From a virus: 31,841 bases of DNA. The translations under genes were made by a program, and so were the position numbers. Positions 1-6,138 of the stretch are shown here, one piece after another. Where the stretch lies: positions 1-31,841 of IMG/VR virus record IMGVR_UViG_3300035190_000454. One strand, given 5' to 3'. Numbering within the stretch: the stretch's first letter is position 1; each line of letters starts with the position of its first letter. The notes under the pieces are model-generated. The model ran no database searches. It worked only from the letters and a program-made list of their open reading frames with translations, and was not told the origin of the DNA.

Positions 1-2
1 AC

Positions 3-695
3 GCCAAGGGCCGCGTGACCGTCGGCGCGAACCTCGAAGCCTCGGACATCCCGACTTTGACCGCATCGAAAGTCTCCGACTTCGACAGCCAAGTCCGCAC
101 CAGCCGCCTCGACCAAATGGCCGCGCCATCCGCGTCCGTTTCGCTCAACAGCCAGAAGATCACCGGCCTCGCCGATCCTTCCGCCAGCACCGACGCAGCG
201 AACAAAGGCTATGTAGACAGCGCCGTTTCCGGCCTCGTGGACGGAGCGCCTGATCTCCTCAACACGCTGAACGAAATCGCCGCCGCCATCGCTGACGATG
301 CGAACTACGCGACGACGATGACAACCGCTCTGGGAACCAAGCTGGCGAAATCCAGCAACCTCAGCGACCTCACCGACGCCAGCGCAGCCCGCACAAACCT
401 CGGCCTCGCCATCGGCACCAATGTCCAAGCTTACGACGCCGAACTCGCCGCCTTGGCTGGTCTGACCAGCGCCGCAGATGCCCTGCCTTATTTCACAGGC
501 TCCGGCACCGCAGCCGTCACCACGCTCTCCAGCTTCGGTCGCTCCCTCGTGGACGATGCCGACGCCTCGGCAGCGCGCTCGACGCTCGGCCTCGGCACCA
601 TCGCCACTCAAGCATCGAGCAATGTGAGCATCACCGGCGGCGCCATCTCCGGCGTCAGCTTGAGCGATGTGACCATCGACTGCGGCACTTACTAA
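3..695 (+). CDS. Tail fibre protein, 5' end cut by the window
   Basis: The frame is open from the first bases of the window, so the true start lies upstream; the first GTG at 15 is internal. The visible 230 residues look like the distal part of a phage tail fibre: an ITGLADP / DAANKGYVD segment near residues 50-70, then two copies of an ASAARTNLGL / ASAARSTLGL motif about 65 residues apart, a signature of trimeric fibre shafts. The end is a Ser/Gly/Ile-rich tail closing at TAA. Such proteins sit at the tail tip or baseplate and bind the host surface. The fibre genes that follow and the lysis cassette behind them support late expression. I cannot say which surface molecule is bound. Confidence 0.8.
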   Translation, partial: AKGRVTVGANLEASDIPTLTASKVSDFDSQVRTSRLDQMAAPSASVSLNSQKITGLADPSASTDAANKGYVDSAVSGLVDGAPDLLNTLNEIAAAIADDANYATTMTTALGTKLAKSSNLSDLTDASAARTNLGLAIGTNVQAYDAELAALAGLTSAADALPYFTGSGTAAVTTLSSFGRSLVDDADASAARSTLGLGTIATQASSNVSITGGAISGVSLSDVTIDCGTY

Positions 696-710
696 CCGCT
701 AACCCCAATC

Positions 711-751
711 CCCAAGCGGCGGAGCGGTCTATTCCGCCCGCCGCTCTTGGG
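711..751 (+). other. Strong RNA hairpin between two fibre genes
   Basis: An imperfect inverted repeat of about 16 pairs: CCCAAG 711-716 with CTTGGG 746-751, CGGCGG 717-722 with CCGCCG 738-743, and GCGG 724-727 with CCGC 734-737, around a six-base loop. There is no run of T after it, so it is not a standard intrinsic terminator. It could slow transcription or protect mRNA between fibre genes. Confidence 0.55.
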
Positions 752-765
752 AACATTCTAAAACC

Positions 766-1605
766 ATGGCCAATGTCCTAATCCCCAAAAAATCGACCGT
801 CGCCGGGAAAGTCCCGACGACCTCCGACCTCTCTCACGGAGAGATCGCCGTCAATTTCGCCGACCAAAAAATCTTCGGACGCGACCCTTCAAGCGGAACC
901 GTAAAAACCCTCGGCGGCTCCGACCTGACCGTCTCCTCCACCGCCGCCGATGTCCTTTCCATCGCAGCAGGCGAGATCACCGCCGACGACCCCGGAGCCG
1001 ACCGCCTCCTCTTCTGGGACGACTCCGAGTCCAAACTCACCCACCTCACCCTCGGCACCGCCCTCTCCATCTCCGGCAGCACCCTCAACGCCGAAACAGG
1101 CACACAGAACTACACCATCGTCGCCAGCAGCACCCTCGCCCGCTTCACCGCCGCGAAAGACAACCAGCCCCCCGCCACCGCCTTCGCCACCCTCGACACG
1201 CGCAACTCCATCGCCGTCCTCGATTTCGACGCCGCCACCGTCGAATCCGCCATTTTCTCCTCCGTCATCCCCGAAGCCGCCGACCTCACCTCCGGCCTCC
1301 TCGTCCGCCTCCTCTGGATGGCCACCACCGCCACCTCCGGCAACTGCCGCTGGGGCGTCCAGGTCGAGCGCGCCAATACCGACCTCGACTCCGACAGCTA
1401 CGCCACCGCCGCCGAGGCCCACAGCGCCGCCAACGCCACCTCCGGCATCCCCACCCTCACCGAGATCACCCTCACCGCCATCGACGGCCTCACCGCAGGC
1501 GACACCTACCGCCTCAAAGTCTTCCGTAAAGCCGACGATGCCACAAACGACACCATGACCGGCGATGCCGAGTTGATCGCCGTCGAAATAAGGAGCGCGG
1601 CTTGA
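766..1605 (+). CDS. Tail fibre / tropism-type structural protein
   Basis: This 279-residue protein starts with a motif common to phage fibre N-termini: a Lys-rich strand, then VAGKVPTTSDLSHGEIAVN and a short AD-x-KIFGRD segment (residues 8-42). That module normally anchors a receptor-binding protein to the tail. The middle (60-115) is Ser/Thr/Ala-rich. The C-terminal part (about 120-275) alternates short strands with polar loops and looks like a beta-sandwich that I do not recognise. No signal peptide or membrane segment is present. A strong hairpin lies just upstream and the next adhesin gene follows two bases after the stop. A fibre or appendage role is inferred from the N-terminus and position. 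Confidence 0.65.
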   Translation: MANVLIPKKSTVAGKVPTTSDLSHGEIAVNFADQKIFGRDPSSGTVKTLGGSDLTVSSTAADVLSIAAGEITADDPGADRLLFWDDSESKLTHLTLGTALSISGSTLNAETGTQNYTIVASSTLARFTAAKDNQPPATAFATLDTRNSIAVLDFDAATVESAIFSSVIPEAADLTSGLLVRLLWMATTATSGNCRWGVQVERANTDLDSDSYATAAEAHSAANATSGIPTLTEITLTAIDGLTAGDTYRLKVFRKADDATNDTMTGDAELIAVEIRSAA

Positions 1606-1606
1606 T

Positions 1607-2230
1607 ATGGCTTACGAATTTAATGCGACGAATCAGTATCTGGAAGTCGCAACTGCTGTTGCAAACCGACCCTGCACGATGGCGGCATGGGGTTATTTGG
1701 ATACCACAACTGGTATTCGGGATATTGTAAGCGTTTCGTCAAAAACCACCACATCAGTTTTGCGTTTAAATGTAAACTTCGGTCAATACCGCATCGCAGA
1801 TCAAGGCAATGTAAATGCTGTTGCAAATGGGGCAATCGTTTCCGCAGGATCGTGGAACCACTACGCTGGCGTGTTTGCGAGCGGATCAAGCAGGACTCCA
1901 TACACAAATGGCGTTGCTGGAGCAGAAAACACAACCTCTGTTGCGGCAATTACTCCCACTGTCACAAGCATTGGCGCATGGTTTGAAAGAACGAGTAACC
2001 CAATTCAATTTTTCGATGGCCAAATCGCCGAAGTCGGAATCTGGAATGTAGCCCTCACCGCCGCCGAAGTCGCCTCCCTCGCCAAAGGCATGACCTGCGA
2101 CAAGGTCCGCCCGCAGTCGCTCGTATTCTACGCCCCCCTCGTCCGCGACCTCATTGACGCCAAAGGCGGGCGGGTTATCACCAACAACAACGGCGCAACC
2201 GTTGCCAACCATCCCCGAGTATATGCCTAA
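1607..2230 (+). CDS. LamG / concanavalin-like lectin domain protein
   Basis: Residues 1-150 read as a LamG-type jelly-roll: an opening EFNATNQYLEV strand, TMAAWGYLD, SWNHYAGVF in the middle, and the closing FDGQIAEVGIWNVALTAAEVASLA segment that ends many LamG_3 domains. These domains bind sugars. In a phage tail operon the likely role is recognition of host surface glycans. An AAGGAG Shine-Dalgarno site lies about 15 bases before the ATG. Codon use changes inside the gene: up to about 2040 the sequence is AT-richer with many A/T third positions, and after that it returns to the C-rich style of its neighbours. This suggests that the lectin domain was exchanged while the C-terminal 60 residues are native. 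Confidence 0.7.
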   Translation: MAYEFNATNQYLEVATAVANRPCTMAAWGYLDTTTGIRDIVSVSSKTTTSVLRLNVNFGQYRIADQGNVNAVANGAIVSAGSWNHYAGVFASGSSRTPYTNGVAGAENTTSVAAITPTVTSIGAWFERTSNPIQFFDGQIAEVGIWNVALTAAEVASLAKGMTCDKVRPQSLVFYAPLVRDLIDAKGGRVITNNNGATVANHPRVYA

Positions 2231-2651
2231 TTACAACATCCACGACCCAGCCGACCTCCGCGACCTCCCGCAAAGCCTCCTCGCCGAGTGGGCCGCGAAC
2301 AACAACCCCAAGCTCGCCGAGTGGCTCCCCGCCCCGGCCAAGCCATCCGAGAACGCCGTCTGGAACGCAGGCGAATGGCTCATCCCCACGCCCCCCTCCA
2401 TCACCGCCGAAGACCACCTCGCCGCCGAAGGCTACAGCCCCCTCCGCCTCCTCACCTGCCTCGACCTGGAGGGAAAACTCCGCGCCACCGGCAAATCCTC
2501 CCCCAAGCTCGCCGCCGTGCGCGTGTGGCTCGACACCCTCACCCTCGCAGCAGCCGCAAACCCCGACGACGCCCGCCCCGACTGGCCCGCCGCCCCGCAT
2601 CCCTTCGACCAAGTCCTCGCCGAAGCCCTCACCGCCCTCACCGCTCCATGA
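2223..2651 (+). CDS. Small protein of unknown function after the adhesin gene
   Basis: The 142-residue product begins at ATG 2223, overlapping the end of the lectin gene by eight bases. An upstream TTG at 2154 would lie deep inside that gene and is less likely. The protein is Pro/Ala/Leu-rich and soluble. It has an LRDLPQSLLAEWAANNN helix at 10-28, a WNAGEWLIP segment near 49-57, and a helical C-terminal half. It overlaps the following membrane-protein gene by ATGA. Its place directly after fibre genes would suit a fibre-assembly chaperone, but I see no motif that proves this. Confidence 0.55.
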   Translation: MPNYNIHDPADLRDLPQSLLAEWAANNNPKLAEWLPAPAKPSENAVWNAGEWLIPTPPSITAEDHLAAEGYSPLRLLTCLDLEGKLRATGKSSPKLAAVRVWLDTLTLAAAANPDDARPDWPAAPHPFDQVLAEALTALTAP

Positions 2652-2947
2652 CGCCCGACTCCGCCCTCGGCATCATAAACCACGCAGCGCGTCAGGATGC
2701 CACTTGGCACCTGATCGCGCTCGTGGCGATCGGCCTCATTTTTGCATCGATTCTCTTCCGGTGGTTCACCCGCCGCCTCGAGCGCGTGGAAACAAAAATG
2801 GACCAGCAGAACGAGGAATTCGTCACCCACCTCAAAACCGCCAACCGCGAAATGCTCGAAGTCATTTCCAGCAACCAGCAGACCACCAACCGCGCCATCA
2901 CGATCATGGACCGCCTCGAGTCCAAACTCGACCGGCACACGCCGTGA
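2648..2947 (+). CDS. Small membrane protein with coiled coil, possible holin
   Basis: The start ATG overlaps the preceding stop (ATGA). The 99-residue product has one clear membrane span (LIALVAIGLIFASILF, about residues 22-37) followed by a basic FTRRLER stretch. A long Gln/Asn/Glu-rich amphipathic helix with heptad character then runs to the C-terminus. One span plus a soluble helix fits a holin, antiholin or inner-membrane spanin partner. It is the first gene of a four-gene block that ends with an amidase, which supports a lysis role. Which lysis function it has cannot be read from the sequence. Confidence 0.6.
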   Translation: MTPDSALGIINHAARQDATWHLIALVAIGLIFASILFRWFTRRLERVETKMDQQNEEFVTHLKTANREMLEVISSNQQTTNRAITIMDRLESKLDRHTP

Positions 2948-2971
2948 TCCTTTGACATCAGGCCGCGAAGC

Positions 2972-3145
2972 ATGAAAGCAATCTTCTACATTCTCGACAG
3001 AGCGGCCGAGTCGTCTTCCTGGAGGGGTGCAATTTTGGTGGCCACGGCTCTGGGCCTGCGTTTGGAACCCGAGCTTCAGAACCAAATCGTGGCGGCCGGT
3101 CTCGGCCTCGTGGGATTGATCAATCTCCTGCGAAAAGAAAAATGA
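2972..3145 (+). CDS. Short holin-like protein
   Basis: A 57-residue product starting at ATG 2972, with a CGCGAAG stretch just before the start. It has an RAAESSSWRGA opening and two short hydrophobic stretches (about 19-29 and 38-53), and ends in a charged LRKEK tail. Small proteins of this shape, with a 'RAAEPSTWAG'-like start, are common in phage lysis regions and are usually annotated as holins. The stop overlaps the start of the lipoprotein gene (ATGA). A TTTGACA motif lies 21 bases upstream of the start. Confidence 0.6.
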   Translation: MKAIFYILDRAAESSSWRGAILVATALGLRLEPELQNQIVAAGLGLVGLINLLRKEK

Positions 3146-3393
3146 ACCCCAAACAAGTCGCCGCGACCGCAGTCATGCTCGCGTGGGTTTTTCTGGCGAT
3201 TAGTTTTCTGAGCGGATGCGTGGCCGTCCCGATGCCTCCTTTCGGTGAAAGAGTGGGCGAAGCCGGAACGCTCCACATCCGCGCCACGGTCCGCTTCGAG
3301 CCACGCCTGACCGACAGCGAAGCCGCCAACCGAGACCTCTGGAACGCCCTCGGCGAATTCCAGAAATCCATCCCCGCGCTGAAAGACAAGTGA
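3142..3393 (+). CDS. Small lipoprotein in the lysis cassette (o-spanin-like)
   Basis: The 83-residue protein has a lipoprotein signal: a hydrophobic stretch at about 9-22 ending in the lipobox L23-S24-G25-C26. Lipidation of C26 would leave a mature part of about 58 residues, beginning with a Val/Pro-rich segment and ending in a helical region rich in charged residues. Small outer-membrane lipoproteins next to the endolysin are often Rz1-type spanins, which help fuse the inner and outer membranes in Gram-negative hosts. The membrane protein at 2648 could be the partner. The lipobox is clear; the spanin role is inferred from position. Confidence 0.65.
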   Translation: MNPKQVAATAVMLAWVFLAISFLSGCVAVPMPPFGERVGEAGTLHIRATVRFEPRLTDSEAANRDLWNALGEFQKSIPALKDK

Positions 3394-3992
3394 TGCTCTC
3401 GCTCCTCGCCCGCTTCTTCATGCTGCCCAAGCCGGCACAATCCCCCGCGCCCGCGCCGAAGCCCGCGAAGCCAACATCAAAGCCCGCCAAAACCTCCGGC
3501 ACCCTCAAGCCCGAGCCGAAATACTACCAGCAAACCAACAAGCGAACCCCCAACATCAGCGCCGGCCGCGTCATCAAGCCCACCCATGTGATCTTGCACC
3601 ACACGAGCGGAGCCTACGCGGGCAGCGTCTCCTGGTGCTGCGATCCCGTCAGCAAAGTCTCCTACCACTGCATTGTGGCCCGCAACGGCAAACGCACCGC
3701 CCTCGCTCTGCCGAGCCAGAGAACATGGCACGCCGGTGTCAGCTCGTGGCAAGGCCGCAAAGACGCCAACTCGTGGAGCGTGGGCATGGCATGGGAAGGC
3801 GACACCTACTCGACGCCCCTCAGCGAAGACGCCCTCCTCTCCGCCGTCGAATATCTGTTGCCCATCATGCGCGAAAACCACATCCCCCTCGCCAACATCC
3901 TGCGCCACGCAGACATCGCCCCCGGCCGCAAAACCGATTGCTCCCCCGCCGCCCACGCCGCGCTGCTCGCCGCTCTTAATAAGGTCCTCTAG
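3393..3992 (+). CDS. Endolysin: N-acetylmuramoyl-L-alanine amidase (Amidase_2)
   Basis: A 199-residue zinc amidase of the AmpD/PGRP type, which cuts the bond between muramic acid and the peptide stem of peptidoglycan. The first histidine is in VILHHTSGA (H69/H70). The other two expected zinc ligands are H172 and D182 in RHADIAPGRKTD, which matches the H-x9-D spacing of AmpD. VSYH and TWHAG further support the fold. A Pro/Ala/Lys-rich linker (about 14-40) follows a very short hydrophobic start, too short for a normal signal peptide, so release by a holin is likely. The ATG overlaps the previous stop as TGATG; a GTG at 3390 is an alternative start. This is the last gene before the attachment site. 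Confidence 0.9.
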   Translation: MLSLLARFFMLPKPAQSPAPAPKPAKPTSKPAKTSGTLKPEPKYYQQTNKRTPNISAGRVIKPTHVILHHTSGAYAGSVSWCCDPVSKVSYHCIVARNGKRTALALPSQRTWHAGVSSWQGRKDANSWSVGMAWEGDTYSTPLSEDALLSAVEYLLPIMRENHIPLANILRHADIAPGRKTDCSPAAHAALLAALNKVL

Positions 3993-4009
3993 GGCAACAA
4001 CGGGCAACA
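3992..4009 (+). repeat. Left arm-type integrase sites (2 x GGGCAACA)
   Basis: GGGCAACA occurs at 3992-3999 and 4002-4009, ten bases apart, directly after the amidase stop. The same octamer recurs three times on the other side of the tRNA-like core. Direct repeats flanking a core are the usual layout of arm sites bound by the integrase N-terminal domain. Confidence 0.6.
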
Positions 4010-4047
4010 CTCCAGTAAGTCATTGAAAAACAAACCCAAGAAAGCGA

Positions 4048-4101
4048 CTTAAAATCCGTTGATCCGAAAGGGTCGTGCGGGTTCGAGTCCCGCCGCCGGC
4101 A
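4048..4101 (+). other. attP core: 3' half of a tRNA-Leu (UAA)
   Basis: The segment folds as the 3' half of a class II tRNA: anticodon loop CTTAAAA (4048-4054, anticodon TAA), 3' side of the anticodon stem TCCGT, a long variable arm GATCC/GGGTC (4061-4065, 4070-4074), a T-arm GCGGG/CCCGC with loop TTCGAGT, then the 3' acceptor strand CGCCGGC and discriminator A4101. The upstream bases AGCGA do not pair with TCCGT, and no matching 5' half (GCCGGCG start) is present, so this is not a complete tRNA. Phages that integrate at tRNA genes carry such a 3' half to restore the gene. Phage genes on both sides make this attP, or the junction of tandem prophages, rather than a chromosomal end. Confidence 0.82.
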
Positions 4102-4120
4102 GAGCTACTTGTGACGATTT

Positions 4121-4138
4121 GAGCTAGGTTTTAAGCGG
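4121..4138 (+). repeat. 18-bp repeat, copy 1
   Basis: GAGCTAGGTTTTAAGCGG is identical to 19238-19255. It lies between the attP core and the right arm sites, about 105 bases before the integrase start. The second copy lies about 130 bases before a gene after the terminase. Its function is unknown; a shared promoter element or protein-binding site is possible. Confidence 0.6.
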
Positions 4139-4211
4139 GTTGGCGGGTGGTTAGCTTTCAGAAACTACAGGCGGGAAGTGGCGGCTACTGGAAGAAAATA
4201 GTTGAGAATTT

Positions 4212-4240
4212 GGGCAACACGGGCAACAGTTCGGGCAACA
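4212..4240 (+). repeat. Right arm-type integrase sites (3 x GGGCAACA)
   Basis: GGGCAACA occurs at 4212-4219, 4221-4228 and 4233-4240, in the same orientation as the two copies left of the core. They end two bases before the integrase ATG at 4243. Integrase bound here could also repress its own gene. This favours ATG 4243 over GTG 4147 as the gene start. Confidence 0.6.
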
Positions 4241-4242
4241 GC

Positions 4243-5262
4243 ATGAGCGCCTTTCTTGTGACACCTTACCCGCAGCGACCCGGCACCCCTTGGAAGCTGA
4301 CGATTCCGCAGAAAATTTTTGGCCGTCGCATCCGCCGGTTTTACCGCACGGAGGCGGAGGCTTGGGCGGCGGGGCCGGGGTTGCTGGAGAAGTTGCAGAA
4401 GGGTGGGACGGATTCGCTGTCGGAGCAGTCGGCCTCGGGGATGTCGATGAAGTCGGCGATGCGGGATTACATCGCCTCCAAGGCGGGCAGCTCGGATCGG
4501 CATCGTGAGAAGCTGGAAAAAATATGTGGGGAGCTTTTGGATGCTTTCCCTGGCGCGGTGGCGTCGGTCACTCCGATGCAGGCGGCGAGGGTCTTTGCGA
4601 AGATCAAGGGCGCGCCGACGACGCGGGCGGGGTGGCATCGTTACGCCTCGGGATTTTTTCGGTGGTGCGTGGACATGGAGCTTCTGGACCGAAATCCATT
4701 TCGCCGCGTCGTGGCGCCGGAGGCTGAGTCGAAGCGGTCCCTGATCTCGGCGAAGGAACTCCGGGCGATTCTGGATGCCACAATGAGCGATGCGCTTCGG
4801 GCTTGGTTTTTGCTCGGTGCGTTTGCGGGGTTGAGGTCCATCGAGGTTCACAGGATGCGGTGGGAAGATGTGGATCCGAAGTCCGGCCAGATCGAGGTTC
4901 GGCGGGAGGTTTCGAAACAATCAAGCGGCCTGCCGGAGCGCATCGTGGATTTCACGGAGCCGATGAAAAAGCGGAAGGAATTTTTCAAAGGAAAATCGGG
5001 GCTGATCGTGCCGGCGAAATCGCTCCGGCTTTATCGGGAGAGGGAGGCTTTGGTTGAGCGGCTCAACAACGAGGGCGTGGTGCCGTGGGCTATGCTGCCC
5101 GAGAACGCCCTCCGCCACTCCTTCGCTACCTACCACCTCGGGCGCTGCCAGGATGCTGGCAAGACCGCGCACCAGATGGGGCATTCTTCGACGGCGCTCG
5201 TTCTCAAAACCTACGCGGTGCCGTCTCGCAAAGCGGACTGGCGGGCGTGGTGGCGGGTTTAG
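4243..5262 (+). CDS. int: Tyrosine-type phage integrase
   Basis: A 339-residue site-specific recombinase. It opens with an arm-binding-like segment (PGTPWKLTIPQKIFGRRIRRFYRTEAEA split by polar turns), then a SAM-like core-binding domain (about 65-150), then the catalytic domain. Visible active-site residues are R198 in AGLRSIE, R291 in ALRHSF, H314 in MGHSS and Y324 in LKTYA; K225 is a plausible catalytic lysine. The first His of the HxxR box is replaced by Asn (N288). It integrates and excises the phage at the tRNA-like core just upstream. GTG 4147 would extend the frame by 32 residues through the GGGCAACA repeats, so ATG 4243 is preferred. The gene is convergent with the ribbon-helix-helix gene on the minus strand. 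Confidence 0.9.
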   Translation: MSAFLVTPYPQRPGTPWKLTIPQKIFGRRIRRFYRTEAEAWAAGPGLLEKLQKGGTDSLSEQSASGMSMKSAMRDYIASKAGSSDRHREKLEKICGELLDAFPGAVASVTPMQAARVFAKIKGAPTTRAGWHRYASGFFRWCVDMELLDRNPFRRVVAPEAESKRSLISAKELRAILDATMSDALRAWFLLGAFAGLRSIEVHRMRWEDVDPKSGQIEVRREVSKQSSGLPERIVDFTEPMKKRKEFFKGKSGLIVPAKSLRLYREREALVERLNNEGVVPWAMLPENALRHSFATYHLGRCQDAGKTAHQMGHSSTALVLKTYAVPSRKADWRAWWRV

Positions 5263-5277
5263 CGCTGTTATGTGCGC

Positions 5278-5327
5278 ATACAAAAAAGATATTCTGCTTT
5301 TTTATTTTCCCCTAGTTTTTTTTGTAT
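5278..5327. terminator. Bidirectional terminator between convergent genes
   Basis: ATACAAAAAA (5278-5287) pairs perfectly with TTTTTTGTAT (5318-5327). A second inner pairing AAAAAAG/CTTTTTT (5282-5288, 5297-5303) is also possible. Both strands have a T-run after the stem. It sits between the integrase stop and the end of the minus-strand gene, and overlaps the last codons of the latter. Confidence 0.6.
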
Positions 5328-5574
5328 AGATGGTAGGAGAGGAGTGTCGGGCAGTTATTGCAGTCTCTTCTTTGCTAGCGGGCTGATCCTGCATCAAGAT
5401 TTTTTCGTTTTCTTCTCTGATTTTCGCCTGCTCGACTGCGTCAGCAATGATGGTTGAAATGGCGGTCTTGGAGAGCCTCGATTTTTTGTTTTCTTCGGCC
5501 TGCCTTTTGATCACCCAAGCGTGCAGATCATTTGGTAAAGATATGTTCAATTTTTGGTGCGTTTTCTCTTTCAT
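5302..5574 (-). CDS. Ribbon-helix-helix regulator, candidate lysogeny repressor
   Basis: The only convincing minus-strand gene in the window. The 90-residue product has a short N-terminal strand (HQKLNISLPNDLHAWV, about 6-21) followed by two helices, the pattern of Arc/CopG-type ribbon-helix-helix DNA-binding proteins. A Gln/Glu/Lys-rich tail follows. A TAGGAG Shine-Dalgarno site lies close before the ATG. The gene is AT-richer than its neighbours. It faces a second ribbon-helix-helix gene across a 172-base gap holding repeated GTAGCACC sites, one of which overlaps this gene's ribosome-binding site. This layout is typical of a repressor/Cro switch. The repressor role is inferred. Confidence 0.72.
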   Translation of the reverse strand: MKEKTHQKLNISLPNDLHAWVIKRQAEENKKSRLSKTAISTIIADAVEQAKIREENEKILMQDQPASKEETAITARHSSPTIYTKKTRGK

Positions 5575-5580
5575 ATACTC

Positions 5581-5746
5581 CTACCAGTAGCACCGCGCAC
5601 ACTACCGCGCAAATTTTTCTGAAAATTTATTTTCGCCCGCAAACCTAGTGTTCATGCGGATGTCAATAGAAATCTTCGTATGGGGTAAACACCCCATTGA
5701 CTTTTTTTATTGCTCTACCGGTAGCACCAAAGATATCGGTAGCACC
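5581..5746. promoter_or_regulatory. Divergent control region with candidate operators
   Basis: Three related sites: CTACCAGTAGCACC at 5581-5594, CTACCGGTAGCACC at 5715-5728 and TATCGGTAGCACC at 5734-5746. CTACCGGTAG is a perfect 10-bp palindrome, and the latter two sites are spaced 19 bases apart or fewer. The first overlaps the ribosome-binding site of the minus gene and the last touches the ATG of the plus gene. Another inverted repeat, ATGGGGT-AAAC-ACCCCAT, lies at 5680-5697 and is followed by TTGACT, a possible -35 element; no clear -10 box was found. The sites suit binding by one or both flanking ribbon-helix-helix proteins. Confidence 0.6.
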
Positions 5747-5908
5747 ATGCAAAGCGCATACACCAAAACGAGCGTGAGCCTCCCGAGCGAACTCGCGGAA
5801 TGGCTCCGCCAGAAGTCAGAGCAAAACGGGGGAACACCGATCAGTCGCTTAATCGCGGCGGCGATTCGCCAACAAGTGAGCAACGAAAAACGGAGGGCGA
5901 AGAAATGA
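5747..5908 (+). CDS. Small ribbon-helix-helix regulator (Cro-like position)
   Basis: A 53-residue protein with a YTKTSVSLPSELAEWLRQKS core: a beta strand then a helix, followed by a second helix with PISRLIAAAIRQQV and a basic tail. This is a compact ribbon-helix-helix domain. ATG 5747 is chosen because it directly follows the third GTAGCACC site and begins exactly at the domain; an upstream ATG at 5648 would translate the operator region. No good Shine-Dalgarno site is visible. Its stop overlaps the next gene as ATGA. By position it is the first gene of the early rightward operon, like Cro in lambda. Confidence 0.65.
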   Translation: MQSAYTKTSVSLPSELAEWLRQKSEQNGGTPISRLIAAAIRQQVSNEKRRAKK

Positions 5909-6138
5909 ACCTCTCCGATGTCTACATCAACATGGACGAGGCTCGGCGCCTTTCGGGTTTTTCCAGCCGCTCGATCCGCGACTACATCAAGCGCGGTGAA
6001 TTTGCGGCAAGCCTCCCACGGGGCCGGTGCGGTGGTTGGCACATCGTCAGGGAATCCTTCCTCGACTGGTGGGGCTATCGGAACGCATCGACGGCAAACC
6101 GCACGACGATCCCAGCACGGAAACGGAGGGCCGCTTAA
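5905..6138 (+). CDS. Helix-turn-helix protein, excisionase-like
   Basis: A 77-residue protein with a winged helix-turn-helix of the MerR/excisionase (HTH_17) kind: YINMDEARRLSGFSSRSIRD forms the two helices, then YIKRGEF and GGWHIVRESFLDWW form the wing and last helix. The C-terminal 20 residues are basic. A GGAGG site lies ten bases before the ATG, and the start overlaps the previous stop. Its position just after the control region and near int would suit an excision or regulatory factor. The exact role is inferred. Confidence 0.65.
   Translation: MNLSDVYINMDEARRLSGFSSRSIRDYIKRGEFAASLPRGRCGGWHIVRESFLDWWGYRNASTANRTTIPARKRRAA

Noticed and set aside
889-1422. 177-codon minus-strand open frame and its plus-strand neighbour at 950-1558
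   Set aside because: Gly-rich and Pro/Ser-rich products arising from the biased codons of the fibre gene at 766. There is no natural-looking protein sequence.
4048-4101. A complete tRNA gene
   Set aside because: The 5' half is missing: upstream bases do not pair with the anticodon stem, and no GCCGGCG acceptor strand is present. Only the 3' half, as in an att site, can be supported.
5581-5746. A CRISPR array suggested by repeated GTAGCACC
   Set aside because: Only three short, unevenly spaced copies without spacers of equal length. Operators fit better. No CRISPR array was seen anywhere in the window.
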